Positions 1 to 7,128 of a stretch of 10,335 nt of DNA are shown piece after piece. The notes beneath the pieces are model-generated. The model worked only from the letters and a program-made list of their open reading frames with translations, was not told where the DNA came from and made no database searches. The position numbers and the translations under genes were made by a program. Origin of the DNA: DAOVRL01 sp023128595 (GTDB lineage: Bacteria; Planctomycetota; Phycisphaerae; Sedimentisphaerales; Anaerobacaceae); contig DAOVRL010000160.1 of the NCBI GenBank assembly GCA_030628155.1, positions 1 to 10,335 of the forward strand, in the 5' to 3' direction. Numbering within the stretch: position 1 is the stretch's first letter; the number at the start of each line of letters is the position of its first letter.

Positions 1-374
1 AAACGCAGTTTATACCCCCTGAACGGTTACCAAGTTTGAAGGTGCCACCCAAGGGCCCCACTGTGCGAACCCGGACTCGCAGAGCCTGCCGGCAAACAAC
101 TCGAAGGCTTGGAAATGAGTCTAAAGCATTATCATCAACAGGATTTCGCTGTGCCGGAAAGATTAGCCACACCCGGCTGAAGACTGAAGACTGAGATTCA
201 CTCGCTGCTGAATTGCTTAGCGAACTACCATTCCCAAGATAGCCCCTTGTTACGCAAGATTCCTCAAAGTTGTATCGCCCACCAGGCGATGTAAACATAA
301 GCTTACATCGCTTTGCTGCTGAGCGTGTTTTGGGCCGGAGCTTCAATACGGGCACTTGCCGGCGCGGTCGTAGA
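1..374. other. Gene-free left edge, downstream of the regulator gene
   Basis: I find no complete gene here. Two plus-strand frames are open near the edge: one from position 3 to about 197 is open to the left boundary, and another from 40 to 180 contains an ATG at 115. Neither translation resembles a family I know. Positions 40-94 carry words that recall a cobalamin riboswitch: GGTG, then CCCCACTGTG, then a GCGA/TCGC stem, then CAGAGCCTGCCGGC. However, the P3 partner is missing and no plus-strand gene follows. An 8-base direct repeat GAAGACTG lies near 180-196, and a perfect hairpin (286-311) is listed separately. Confidence 0.5.
286..311. other. Perfect 9-bp inverted repeat, possible transcript-end hairpin
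   Basis: GCGATGTAA (286-294) and TTACATCGC (303-311) are exact reverse complements around an 8-base loop. It lies 63 bp beyond the stop codon of the minus-strand regulator, where a terminator is expected. No T-tract follows the stem in the minus direction, so this is not a textbook intrinsic terminator. It may instead protect the 3' end or bind a protein. Confidence 0.4.
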
Positions 375-1952
375 TTACGCCCTGGTCCTGCGATATCGCC
401 TGTAGTCGATTCCCAAGTCCCTGATTTTGTATCCTATGATTCGCGCGGTAGTCCCCAGTTCGCGGGCCGCTGCGGCGAGATTGCCATTGCAGCGTTTGAG
501 GGCGTCGACGATTATGTCCCGTTCAAACAGATCGGCCCTTTCTTTGAGCGAGCCTGTGCCGATGGTGTCGGATGCGTCTGAGGTCTGGAGTGTGGGAGGT
601 AAATGATGGCCGTGTATGACGTTGTCTGTGCTCAGGAGGACCGCCCTTTCGATGCAATTCTCCAGCTCCCGCACGTTTCCGGGCCAGTGATACGCCACCA
701 TCATATTAATTGCCGGGGTGCTGATCCGGCGGACATCTTTGCTCATCTTCATCGAGTATTGCTCAACGAAGAAATCAGCCAGCAGCAGAATATCGTCTTT
801 GCGGTCACGTAACGGCGGCAGAAAGATCGGAAAGACGTTAATCCGATAGTAAAGGTCCTGGCGGAAAGTCCCTTCATCAACCGCCTTTTCCAGATCGCGA
901 TTCGTAGCGGTTATAATCCGAGCGTTGGTTTTTAGCGTGCGATTGCTGCCTACCCGCTCGAACCGGCGCTCCTGAAGGACGCGAAGGAGCTTGACCTGCG
1001 TAACGGATGAGAAATCTCCTACCTCGTCAAGGAACAGCGTGCCGCCGTTTGCCTCTTCGATACGCCCTTTCCGGCTTTGCAAGGCACCGGTAAAGGCGCC
1101 TTTTTCATGTCTGAACAGCTCGCTCTCAAGAAGGTTCTCATTTAACGCAGCACAGTTTATCTTTACAAACGGCCCTTCGTTTCTGGGGCTGGAGTAATGA
1201 ATTGCGTGGGCGACCAGCTCCTTGCCCGTACCGGATTCGCCGCGAACAAGAACGGTTGTATCGCTGCCGGCGACCTGGTGGATCTGCTGATACACATCCC
1301 GCATAGCGCTGGAATTGCCTATTATGTTTTCAGGGCGGAAGCGGTCCTGCAATTCGTGGCGCAGGCGCAAGTTCTCATTCTCAAGCTCCTGTCGCCTAAT
1401 AGCTACTTCTTGCCGAGCCTTCACATCATTGGCAATCATACTCGCAACGATGGTCAGAACACGCATATCCTGGTCCGGTGATGTTGCCTGATCAAAGAGG
1501 CGGTCGATGGAAATCGTCCCAATGACCTTCTGCCCAATCGAAATCGGCACACAAATGAAACTGATTTCCTCTTTCGTGGTGTTCGATCGCTCGAAATGAT
1601 CGAGAAATAACGGTTCCTCCGATACCTTGGGGACGATCATCGGCTTGCCGGTTTGCATGACCTTTCCGGTCACACCCTCGCCCATGCGATATCGCACCTT
1701 ACGGCTTTGCTCCGGCGAGAGGTTGTGTGCCACTTCAATCTTAATCTCAGCGCTTTCCGGCGCCGGGAGTGTAACAGTGCCTCTATTCATACCGAGGTCA
1801 TTGTCAAGGGTGTCCAGGACCTCTGCAAGGGCCTGCTTCTGACGTGTGCCGGCAGTAAGGATTTGGCTGATTTTATACAGGGTCTCCATCTCCCGCACGT
1901 GACGCGAGGCCTTTGCCGTCCCCTTTGGCGAATTGTGACTTTTGCCGACCAT
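375..1952 (-). CDS. Sigma54-dependent transcriptional activator, NifA type (GAF-AAA+-HTH)
   Basis: This 525-residue bacterial enhancer-binding protein hydrolyses ATP to open sigma54-RNA polymerase promoters. An N-terminal GAF sensor domain spans about residues 20-180 (GEGVTGKVMQTGKPMIVP at 91-108), then a short linker helix. The AAA+ domain (about 210-440) has Walker A GESGTGKE at 238-245, the sigma54-contacting GAFTGA loop at 285-290, Walker B with Asp309-Glu310, sensor I ATNRDL near 349-354, likely arginine fingers at 364 and 370, and WPGNVREL at 423-430. A Fis/NifA-like helix-turn-helix lies at 488-517 (ARIIGYKI). The start is an ATG with GAAAGGAGC (1961-1969) about 9 bases upstream. Arg281 replaces the nearly invariant Gly of ELFGHEKGAFTGA. 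No nif genes are visible; the divergent glnA with a sigma54 promoter points to a role in ammonium assimilation. The family call is firm; the specific name nifA is not proven. Confidence 0.93.
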   Translation of the reverse strand: MVGKSHNSPKGTAKASRHVREMETLYKISQILTAGTRQKQALAEVLDTLDNDLGMNRGTVTLPAPESAEIKIEVAHNLSPEQSRKVRYRMGEGVTGKVMQTGKPMIVPKVSEEPLFLDHFERSNTTKEEISFICVPISIGQKVIGTISIDRLFDQATSPDQDMRVLTIVASMIANDVKARQEVAIRRQELENENLRLRHELQDRFRPENIIGNSSAMRDVYQQIHQVAGSDTTVLVRGESGTGKELVAHAIHYSSPRNEGPFVKINCAALNENLLESELFRHEKGAFTGALQSRKGRIEEANGGTLFLDEVGDFSSVTQVKLLRVLQERRFERVGSNRTLKTNARIITATNRDLEKAVDEGTFRQDLYYRINVFPIFLPPLRDRKDDILLLADFFVEQYSMKMSKDVRRISTPAINMMVAYHWPGNVRELENCIERAVLLSTDNVIHGHHLPPTLQTSDASDTIGTGSLKERADLFERDIIVDALKRCNGNLAAAARELGTTARIIGYKIRDLGIDYRRYRRTRA

Positions 1953-1976
1953 AGTAAAGAGCTCCTTTCACATTAT

Positions 1977-2005
1977 AATATACGACATAATTGTACGATG
2001 TTCAA
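1977..2005 (-). promoter_or_regulatory. Sigma70-type promoter of the activator gene
   Basis: On the minus strand, TTGAAC (2000-2005) and TATATT (1977-1982) are separated by exactly 17 bases. The predicted start is near 1970, leaving an untranslated leader of about 18 bases that is mostly the Shine-Dalgarno. The spacer is filled by an operator-like sequence, so a protein bound there would block polymerase. Confidence 0.6.
1983..1999. promoter_or_regulatory. Operator-like site 1, in the activator's promoter spacer
   Basis: The sequence CGACATAATTGT (1983-1994), followed by ACGATG, repeats at 2185-2203. Its core ACA-TAAT-TGT has two-fold symmetry. Its position between the -35 and -10 elements of the regulator promoter implies autorepression. 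Binding by the neighbouring activator is inferred from the shared site and is not shown. Confidence 0.5.
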
Positions 2006-2182
2006 TTAAGTATTACAAATGCGTAGCATAATAAGATCACATATAGGCAGTAATTGCTGTAACTCCTGTATGAACAATATGTTACGGCCTACGCGCAAAC
2101 ACGGTATTTTTGCATCTGCCAAGCCTCATCAACTTCGCGGGTATGGACGAACTCAATACAGATTTGTCGTTTGCAGTCAGAA

Positions 2183-2200
2183 CGCGACATAATTGTCGCG
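2183..2200. promoter_or_regulatory. Operator-like site 2, probable upstream activator sequence of glnA
   Basis: CGCGACA-TAAT-TGTCGCG is a perfect 7-bp inverted repeat with a 4-base centre. Twelve bases of its core are identical to site 1. The centre is about 110 bp upstream of the predicted glnA start, a usual distance for enhancers of sigma54 activators. It is not the classical NifA site TGT-N10-ACA nor the NtrC consensus. Confidence 0.6.
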
Positions 2201-2275
2201 ATGAATCCGCCGCTTGAAGAAGCCGCTCAGACGTATCTTCTTGTTAAACAAGCAGTTACGACCAAAATATGTTCC

Positions 2276-2291
2276 TGGCACGCAAATTGCT
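2276..2291 (+). promoter_or_regulatory. Sigma54 (-24/-12) promoter of glnA
   Basis: TGGCACG-CAAA-TTGCT matches the RpoN consensus TGGCACG-N4-TTGCW at every defined position. GG (2277-2278) and GC (2289-2290) are separated by exactly 10 bases. The predicted start is near 2302, giving a glnA leader of about 200 bases. This is the strongest regulatory signal in the window. Confidence 0.9.
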
Positions 2292-2500
2292 CTTTATGGA
2301 GGGTGTCAGTAATTGTCTTAATCCAAAGAGAAAGGATGTGTGTGCGGAGAAGAAGATTAGCTGTATAATTCGTTGTATATGTGTGGTGGATCCGCCGGAG
2401 TGGGTAAGGATTCGCACGGGACAAAGAGCCAACGTAGTGATCGATTAGAGCTTGAGCGCCAACAGTAAAACTGAAACTACTTTTGAAGGGAACAAGTACA
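2292..2500 (+). other. Long glnA leader without a recognised riboswitch
   Basis: I see neither the glutamine (glnA-type) riboswitch nor a clear intrinsic terminator here. A TATAAT at 2364-2369 could be the -10 box of a basal sigma70 promoter, but no good -35 box lies 16-18 bases upstream. The words CAGTAATTGTCT (about 2307-2318) partly match the operator core found at 1983 and 2185 and could be a weak third site just after the predicted transcription start. A 50-codon open frame from ATG 2296 begins upstream of that start, so this promoter could not express it. Confidence 0.5.
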
Positions 2501-3913
2501 ATGGCACCGAAAGATTTTTTTGAGTTTGCGAAGAAGAACAACGCGAATATGGTTGACCTGAAGTTTACTGATTTGCTTGGCACGTGGCAGCATTGTTCTT
2601 ACCCGATTGAGACGTGGGACGAAGAGACATTCGAAGAAGGTGTGGGCTTCGACGGCTCATCGATTCGTGGCTGGCAGGGGATACACATGTCGGATATGTT
2701 AGCTATACCGGACCCGGCCACCGGCGTGATAGACCCATTCTTCAAGGAACCAACCGTCAGCGTTATCGCCGATATCGTAGATCCGATCACAAGGAAAGAT
2801 TACACACGTGACCCGCGGCACGTCGCACGCAAGGGATCTGCGTATCTGAAAGAGACGGGGATAGCGGACACATGCTATATCGGGCCGGAGCCGGAGTTCT
2901 TCATTTTTGACGAGGTCCGTTACGAGCAAAATCAGCATACGGGGATGTACCGGATAGATTCGGTTGAAGGCGCCTGGAATACGGCTCGTTTCGAGGAGCC
3001 GAACTTAGGGTATAAGCCGAGCTTTAAGGGTGGTTATTTCCCGGTCAGCCCAACCGACACGTATCACGATCTGCGTGGCGAGATGGTTGCTGAAATGCGA
3101 AAGGTAGGTATCGTTGTTGAAGCGCATCATCACGAAGTTGCCACAGCCGGCCAAGCTGAGATCGACATAAAGTTCGACGAGCTGGCCAAGATAGCCGATC
3201 AGTTTATGTGGTATAAGTACATCATCAAGAACGTGGCCAGGCGCAACGCCAAGACGGTAACATTTATGCCAAAGCCGATTTTCGACGACAACGGCAGCGG
3301 GATGCACAGCCATTTGTCTTTTTGGAAGGACGGCAAGCCGCTGATGGCGGGTAAGGAATATGCAGGCCTCAGTGATCTGGGACTTTATGCAATCGGAGGC
3401 ATTTTGGCGCATACACCGGCGATACTGGCGTTTGCGGCTCCGACGACCAATTCTTATCGTCGTCTGGTTCCGGGTTTTGAGGCGCCGGTGAACTTGGTTA
3501 TGAGCGCGCGTAACCGCTCTGCGGCAGTGCGTATTCCGATGTACTCGGCTAATCCGAAGGCCAAGCGTCTCGAGTTCCGGTGTCCGGACCCGACGGCGAA
3601 CGGATACCTGGCGTGGACGGCGATGCTGATGGCAGCTATTGACGGGATTGAGAACAAGATTGATCCGGGCGAGCCGCTGGATAAGGACATTTACGAGCTT
3701 GGGGCGGATGAGCTGGCCAAGTACCGGCATACGCCCGGGTCATTGGCTGAGGCGATTGATGCGCTTGAGAAGGACCACAAGTTTTTGGCTGCCGGGGGCG
3801 TGTTCACGGATGATTTGATTGAGACTTGGATTGACTGGAAGCGCCGGGAGGAGCTGGGTCCGCTGGCGCTTCGGCCGCATCCTTATGAGTTCCATTTATA
3901 TTACGACAGTTGA
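2501..3913 (+). CDS. glnA: Glutamine synthetase, type I (GSI)
   Basis: The enzyme makes glutamine from glutamate, ammonia and ATP; GSI works as a cytoplasmic dodecamer. The 470-residue length is normal for GSI. Visible motifs are FDGSS (50-54), GPEPEFF (128-134), the HHHE and GQAEID metal-site segments (209-222), GSGMHSHLS (265-273), RLVPGFEAPVNL (321-332), NRSAAVRIP (338-346) and RLEFRCPDPTANGY (356-369). The C-terminus is EFHLYYDS. Tyr398 in KDIYEL sits where adenylylated GSI enzymes carry their modified Tyr, so GlnE-type control is possible. I chose ATG 2501 because GAAGGGA (2485-2491) precedes it at normal spacing; a TTG at 2483 would add six residues and overlap that site. Expression is probably nitrogen-controlled through the sigma54 promoter at 2276 and the divergent activator. 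Confidence 0.97.
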   Translation: MAPKDFFEFAKKNNANMVDLKFTDLLGTWQHCSYPIETWDEETFEEGVGFDGSSIRGWQGIHMSDMLAIPDPATGVIDPFFKEPTVSVIADIVDPITRKDYTRDPRHVARKGSAYLKETGIADTCYIGPEPEFFIFDEVRYEQNQHTGMYRIDSVEGAWNTARFEEPNLGYKPSFKGGYFPVSPTDTYHDLRGEMVAEMRKVGIVVEAHHHEVATAGQAEIDIKFDELAKIADQFMWYKYIIKNVARRNAKTVTFMPKPIFDDNGSGMHSHLSFWKDGKPLMAGKEYAGLSDLGLYAIGGILAHTPAILAFAAPTTNSYRRLVPGFEAPVNLVMSARNRSAAVRIPMYSANPKAKRLEFRCPDPTANGYLAWTAMLMAAIDGIENKIDPGEPLDKDIYELGADELAKYRHTPGSLAEAIDALEKDHKFLAAGGVFTDDLIETWIDWKRREELGPLALRPHPYEFHLYYDS

Positions 3914-3978
3914 TGTAGGCACAAGCCAGCCATATTTCAAAATGCCAACGTGGCGCCTTTAAGCGCTTGAGGCAAAAG

Positions 3979-4086
3979 ATGTCTGTAACTGCAAGCAATC
4001 AGGGTTTGTACGAGGCCCGGCGTGAGCACGAGGCCTCCGGATGTGGGAGAAGACATTTCGGCCCATTACCTGGAGAAGATGTTTGA
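3979..4086 (+). pseudogene. gltB: Probable remnant of glutamate synthase large subunit N-terminus
   Basis: A 35-codon frame begins at ATG 3979, with TGAGGC (3968-3973) upstream, 65 bases after the glnA stop. Residues 8-23 read QGLYEARREHEASGCG. The known N-terminus of GOGAT large subunits is close to QGLYDPxxEHDACGVG, in which the Cys becomes the N-terminal nucleophile of the glutaminase domain. Here that position is Ser20, the similarity ends at Gly23, and TGA follows at 4084-4086. I found no continuation of GOGAT in any frame between 4087 and 4280. glnA followed by gltB makes functional sense (the GS-GOGAT cycle), so a decayed or deleted copy is the best reading. The match is short, so a chance resemblance remains possible. 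Confidence 0.45.
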
Positions 4087-4267
4087 CTGTGTTTGCCTGA
4101 CAATGGCAGCGACTGCGTTGCGAACAGCATCGGGGCAATTCGATGCTTGGAGTGAAATATTCAGCCGGACCGAAGCGGTTTTCTTGGGAGATCGATGTCC
4201 GGCACAACGGCTTTTGCTGTTTTTGCGGCATTTATCCTTGAATTACCGTTGAAGACTACTAAAATCC

Positions 4268-4284
4268 TGGCACGTATGTTGTGC
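4268..4284 (+). promoter_or_regulatory. Sigma54-like element before the acyltransferase gene
   Basis: TGGCACG-TATG-TTGT has the full -24 element and correct spacing, with GT instead of GC at -12. The ten bases TCCTGGCACG are identical to those at the glnA promoter. If functional, transcription would start near 4294, inside the longest form of the acyltransferase frame. The -12 mismatch and the lack of an evident activator site keep confidence low. Confidence 0.35.
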
Positions 4285-5438
4285 TGCGTTTTTCGGGGAG
4301 AGAAAAAACGCAGAAAGAACTGGAAAATATCGGCAGGAGTTCGGCTCTGGCACGCGAGAAATCCAGAAGCATTCAATATATCAACAAGTTGCGCATTTGC
4401 GCTGTCTATGCGGTCGTCGCCGGTCACATTGCGATTTGGACAACCGATCCGCGTGATTTGATGACCGACGCCGGTGATATTGCAGCGCCACTGATTGCGC
4501 CGCTGAGCGTCAATTGGTGGATTGGAAAGTGGATACATTTGACGTGCCTGTTTGCAATTCCCGTCTTTGTGATGATAAGCGGGGCGCTGCTCCTCGATGA
4601 CTCGAGGAACGAATCGGCGTGGTCTTTCTACAAGCGGCGTATGCAGAGAATCGGCATACCGTTGGTATTCTGGACTATCGTCTATCTCATTATCAGAAAA
4701 GTGGTTGACGCCGAGGATTTGACGGCGGGGCGTGCGGCGGAACTCATTTTGACGGCGGACCCGTATTATCACTTGTGGTTTCTTTTTATGATACCCGGGC
4801 TGTATCTTGTAACGCCGCCTCTTCGCGTCTTCGTAAGGAATTCCACTTCCACCGAAAGAATTCTCCTAATTGCCCTGATATTTGTTCTGGCAAGTGTTTA
4901 TTCCCCGATCAACAACTTGTTCTTAGGCAATAGACGGTCGATTTTCACTATGTTTATTCCGTACATTGCTTACTACATGGCCGGTTATGAGATCAGGCAT
5001 ATCGATCCCAGGAAGGTTCCGTTTAAGTATCTTGTTGCGGCCGTAATAATCTGCGCCATTTATATAGTCGTGCTTGCGGGGCCGTTTATTGACCTGCTGA
5101 GCGTAGGCAAAGCCGGATTTCTTTATGACGGCTTTAGTCCTCCTGTTATCGTAATGGGTATGGGTATTTTTTGGGCGGTTTATCTTATCGACCGCCGGAC
5201 AAAGCCACTGCGGGGAATCCGCAAGACGGCCGTCGAATGGATGGCTTCGACGACTTTGGGGATATACGTTCTGCACCCTCTGGTGCTTTCGTACATGCGT
5301 GACAGATTCAGCGATGAATCGGCAGAAGGAGGTTTTCTGTTCACCATCACAGCCGGGCCGTTAGCGGCATTTATCGCCTGTTATCTCATTGCCTCGCTTA
5401 TAATAAACATACCATTTCTGCGACGGACGATTACTTGA
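4281..5438 (+). CDS. Membrane acyltransferase, acyltransferase 3 (OafA/WecH-like) family
   Basis: This multi-spanning inner-membrane protein of up to 385 residues probably transfers an acyl group, often acetyl, to a sugar or surface glycan; the substrate cannot be read. Family hallmarks, numbered from GTG 4281, are the first membrane helix INKLRICAVYAVVAGHIAIW (34-53) with its Arg and His, FAIPVFVMISGALLL, the cytoplasmic KRRMQRIGIPLVFW segment, YYHLWFLFMIPGLYLVTPPLR, and the late TTLGIYVLHPLVL helix. About ten hydrophobic segments are apparent. The start is uncertain. GTG 4281 has no ribosome binding site and overlaps a sigma54-like -12 element. No ATG is in frame before the first helix. CTG 4347 has AGGAG (4335-4339) at good spacing, and TTG 4389 is also possible. 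Direction and spacing allow cotranscription with the next gene. Confidence 0.85.
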   Translation: MLRFSGREKTQKELENIGRSSALAREKSRSIQYINKLRICAVYAVVAGHIAIWTTDPRDLMTDAGDIAAPLIAPLSVNWWIGKWIHLTCLFAIPVFVMISGALLLDDSRNESAWSFYKRRMQRIGIPLVFWTIVYLIIRKVVDAEDLTAGRAAELILTADPYYHLWFLFMIPGLYLVTPPLRVFVRNSTSTERILLIALIFVLASVYSPINNLFLGNRRSIFTMFIPYIAYYMAGYEIRHIDPRKVPFKYLVAAVIICAIYIVVLAGPFIDLLSVGKAGFLYDGFSPPVIVMGMGIFWAVYLIDRRTKPLRGIRKTAVEWMASTTLGIYVLHPLVLSYMRDRFSDESAEGGFLFTITAGPLAAFIACYLIASLIINIPFLRRTIT

Positions 5439-5492
5439 CAGCTAATATTCGAAGTGTTCGGATTGGCTCAGATTAGTACGAGGTGGCCTCAG

Positions 5493-6047
5493 ATGAAAAA
5501 GGAAGTGAAGTTAAGCAAGTCGAAATGGCTGGTTGAGCCGGGGTGCGTCGTCCTGGTAACCTCCGGCACTATGGAAAAAGCCAACGTAATGACTTTTAGC
5601 TGGCAGACGCCGGTCAACACCGCCGATCCCTGCCTTATACTGTTAGTCATAAGTCACGCTCGATATTCTTACGAGCTGATAAAGCAAAATCGCCAGCTCG
5701 TCATCAATGTCCCCGGCGAGCAACTGCTCGAACAGGTTCATTTTGTAGGCGTGGTGACTGGCAGGGAGATAGATAAGTTCAAGGAAAGCGGACTGACTCC
5801 GGTGCCGGCCAAAATCGTCGAGCCTCCCTTGATAATCGAGTGTGCCGGGCATCTGGAGTGTCGGGTGGCTGAGATATTCGAGATGCAGACGCATGATTTG
5901 CTCATCTGCGAGGTTGTTCGAGCGCTGGCTGAGGAAGATCTATTTGACGGCAAGTGGATCCCGGAGAAGTTCCACACGCTGCACTACCTCCGCGGCAACA
6001 AGTACGGGCTGATGACGCGCACAATCCAGGCCGAAGGCAGGAAGTAG
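5493..6047 (+). CDS. Flavin reductase-like, FMN-binding split-barrel protein
   Basis: This 184-residue protein is of the flavin reductase-like domain family, whose members bind FMN and reduce flavins or act as small flavoprotein oxidoreductases. Supporting segments are the early strand CVVLVTSG, the NVMTFSWQTPVNTADPCLILLVI core (31-53), RQLVINVPGEQL (67-78), the GVVTGREIDKFKESGLTPVPA signature (86-106), the HLECRVAEIFE strand, and the C-terminal HTLHYLRGNKYGLM (161-174). I chose ATG 5493 over GTG 5454 because GAGGTG (5480-5485) lies 7 bases upstream and the extra 13 residues are unlike the family. There is no signal peptide, so it is probably cytosolic. It starts 54 bases after the acyltransferase, so the two may share a transcript, though no functional link is evident. 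Confidence 0.88.
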   Translation: MKKEVKLSKSKWLVEPGCVVLVTSGTMEKANVMTFSWQTPVNTADPCLILLVISHARYSYELIKQNRQLVINVPGEQLLEQVHFVGVVTGREIDKFKESGLTPVPAKIVEPPLIIECAGHLECRVAEIFEMQTHDLLICEVVRALAEEDLFDGKWIPEKFHTLHYLRGNKYGLMTRTIQAEGRK

Positions 6048-6106
6048 CTGCGCCGGGCCGGGCTATTCAACATCAGTATTTGACCCGCATTTCACCAGGT
6101 GGAGAC

Positions 6107-6135
6107 TGGACAGAGAAGCAAGGCGAGGATATAAT
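6107..6135 (+). promoter_or_regulatory. Sigma70-type promoter for the Tat-signal protein
   Basis: TGGACA (6107-6112) and TATAAT (6130-6135) are separated by 17 bases. The predicted start is near 6142, about 30 bases before the ATG at 6172, with the Shine-Dalgarno at 6160-6165 between them. This suggests the downstream gene is expressed independently of the flavin-reductase gene. Confidence 0.6.
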
Positions 6136-6171
6136 ACAGTTTGTGCTTATGGTGGTAACAAGGAGTAAGTT

Positions 6172-7128
6172 ATGTTGGAAGATACTGACCGCCGCGGTTT
6201 TTTGAAGAAATCCATCATTGCATCCACGGGTGCCGCGTTGGGTTTGAGCTTTGAAGAGAAGGCCCTGTTGGCACAGGCTGCAAAAAAGCCCGCCGCAGCA
6301 CCAGGCGGTGCGGTCAAGGGCCTGCCGACCGGAAAGATCGGCAACGTCACGATAAGCAGGATGTTTCCGGGCGGCAATCTGATCAGCGGGTTTGCACACA
6401 GCAGAGACCTGATTTATGTATCCTCTCTGCTCAAGAACTACTTCACCGACGAGAAGGTGATTGAGACCTTCGAGATATGCGAAGAGATGGGGATAAATAG
6501 CGCCATTTTGAGACTCGACGACCACTGTATCAGGATTATCGACAAGTACTGGAACGATCGGGGCGGCAAGCTGCAGTGGATTGCGCAGGTCAAGATGAAG
6601 ACAGATGATGTGACCTCCGAGGCCAAAAGGGCCATCGATAATGGGGCCATCGGGGTATATGTGCACGGCGGAGTTGCGGACAAGTTCGTCGAGGGCGGAC
6701 GCGTGGACCTGCTCGGAAAGGCCGTCGATTTTATCAAGAAGAACGGGGCCATCGCGGGCGTCGGGGCCCACAGCGCCGAAGTGCCTATGGCGTGCGAAAA
6801 AGCCGGGATAGGCGTCGATTTCTATATGAAGACTCTGCACAGCCACAACTACTGGTCCGCCAACCGGCAGCCGGAGAATGATAATATCTGGTCGAAGACG
6901 CCGGAGAAGACCATCGAGTTTATGAAGAACGTCAAAAAGCCCTGGATCGCCTATAAGGTCATGGCTGCCGGGGCCATTCATCCGAAAGAGGCTTTCAAAT
7001 ATGCTTACGAAGGCGGGGCCGATTTTATCTGCGCAGGAATGTTCGACTTCCAGGTCAGAGAGGATGTGATTATCGCAAAAAATATATTAGCCGGCAAAAT
7101 CAACCGGCAACGCCCCTGGTGCGCATAA
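6172..7128 (+). CDS. Tat-signal protein, aldo/keto-reductase-like TIM barrel
   Basis: The N-terminus of this 318-residue protein is a twin-arginine signal: DRRGFLKKS (6-14), a hydrophobic stretch to about residue 26, and a likely cleavage site after AQA near 36. Folded export to the periplasm is therefore expected. The mature part begins like aldo/keto reductases (GKIGNVTISRMFPGGN, 54-69) and continues as alternating helices and strands, with GAIGVYVHGG and GAIAGVGAHS resembling barrel strands. I cannot place the usual Asp-Tyr-Lys-His catalytic set with confidence, so enzymatic activity is unproven. Proteins like this, ending in RPWxA, are to my memory common in planctomycete genomes. AAGGAG (6160-6165) precedes the ATG by about 6 bases. 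Relation to sugar or cyclitol oxidation is only a guess from paralogous families. Confidence 0.82.
   Translation: MLEDTDRRGFLKKSIIASTGAALGLSFEEKALLAQAAKKPAAAPGGAVKGLPTGKIGNVTISRMFPGGNLISGFAHSRDLIYVSSLLKNYFTDEKVIETFEICEEMGINSAILRLDDHCIRIIDKYWNDRGGKLQWIAQVKMKTDDVTSEAKRAIDNGAIGVYVHGGVADKFVEGGRVDLLGKAVDFIKKNGAIAGVGAHSAEVPMACEKAGIGVDFYMKTLHSHNYWSANRQPENDNIWSKTPEKTIEFMKNVKKPWIAYKVMAAGAIHPKEAFKYAYEGGADFICAGMFDFQVREDVIIAKNILAGKINRQRPWCA

Noticed and set aside
1..100. RNase P RNA-like words on the minus strand (GAGTCCGGGTTC)
   Set aside because: The universal GGAAAGTCCGGGC context and other conserved regions are absent.
2296..2448. 50-codon Cys-rich frame that could be a glnA leader peptide
   Set aside because: Its ATG lies upstream of the start predicted from the sigma54 promoter, it has no proper ribosome binding site there, and there is no attenuator structure.
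2292..2500. Glutamine riboswitch in the glnA leader
   Set aside because: The conserved words of the glnA RNA motif are not present on the plus strand.
3005..3730. 241-codon minus-strand open frame
   Set aside because: It mirrors conserved glnA codons; the Arg/His/Val-rich product is typical of antisense shadow frames.
4022..4461. Overlapping plus-strand frames (4022-4252 and 4195-4461) before the acyltransferase
   Set aside because: They show no family resemblance. The second runs out of frame through the acyltransferase. An ATG at 4195 with GGGAG upstream was considered but leads nowhere.
4161..4772. 203-codon minus-strand open frame
   Set aside because: It overlaps the acyltransferase 5' region in antisense and has an Arg/Asn-rich product without recognisable motifs.
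6073..6981. 302-codon open frame on the minus strand
   Set aside because: It is antisense to the Tat-signal gene, whose translation has clear family features; the antisense product has none and no convincing ribosome binding site.
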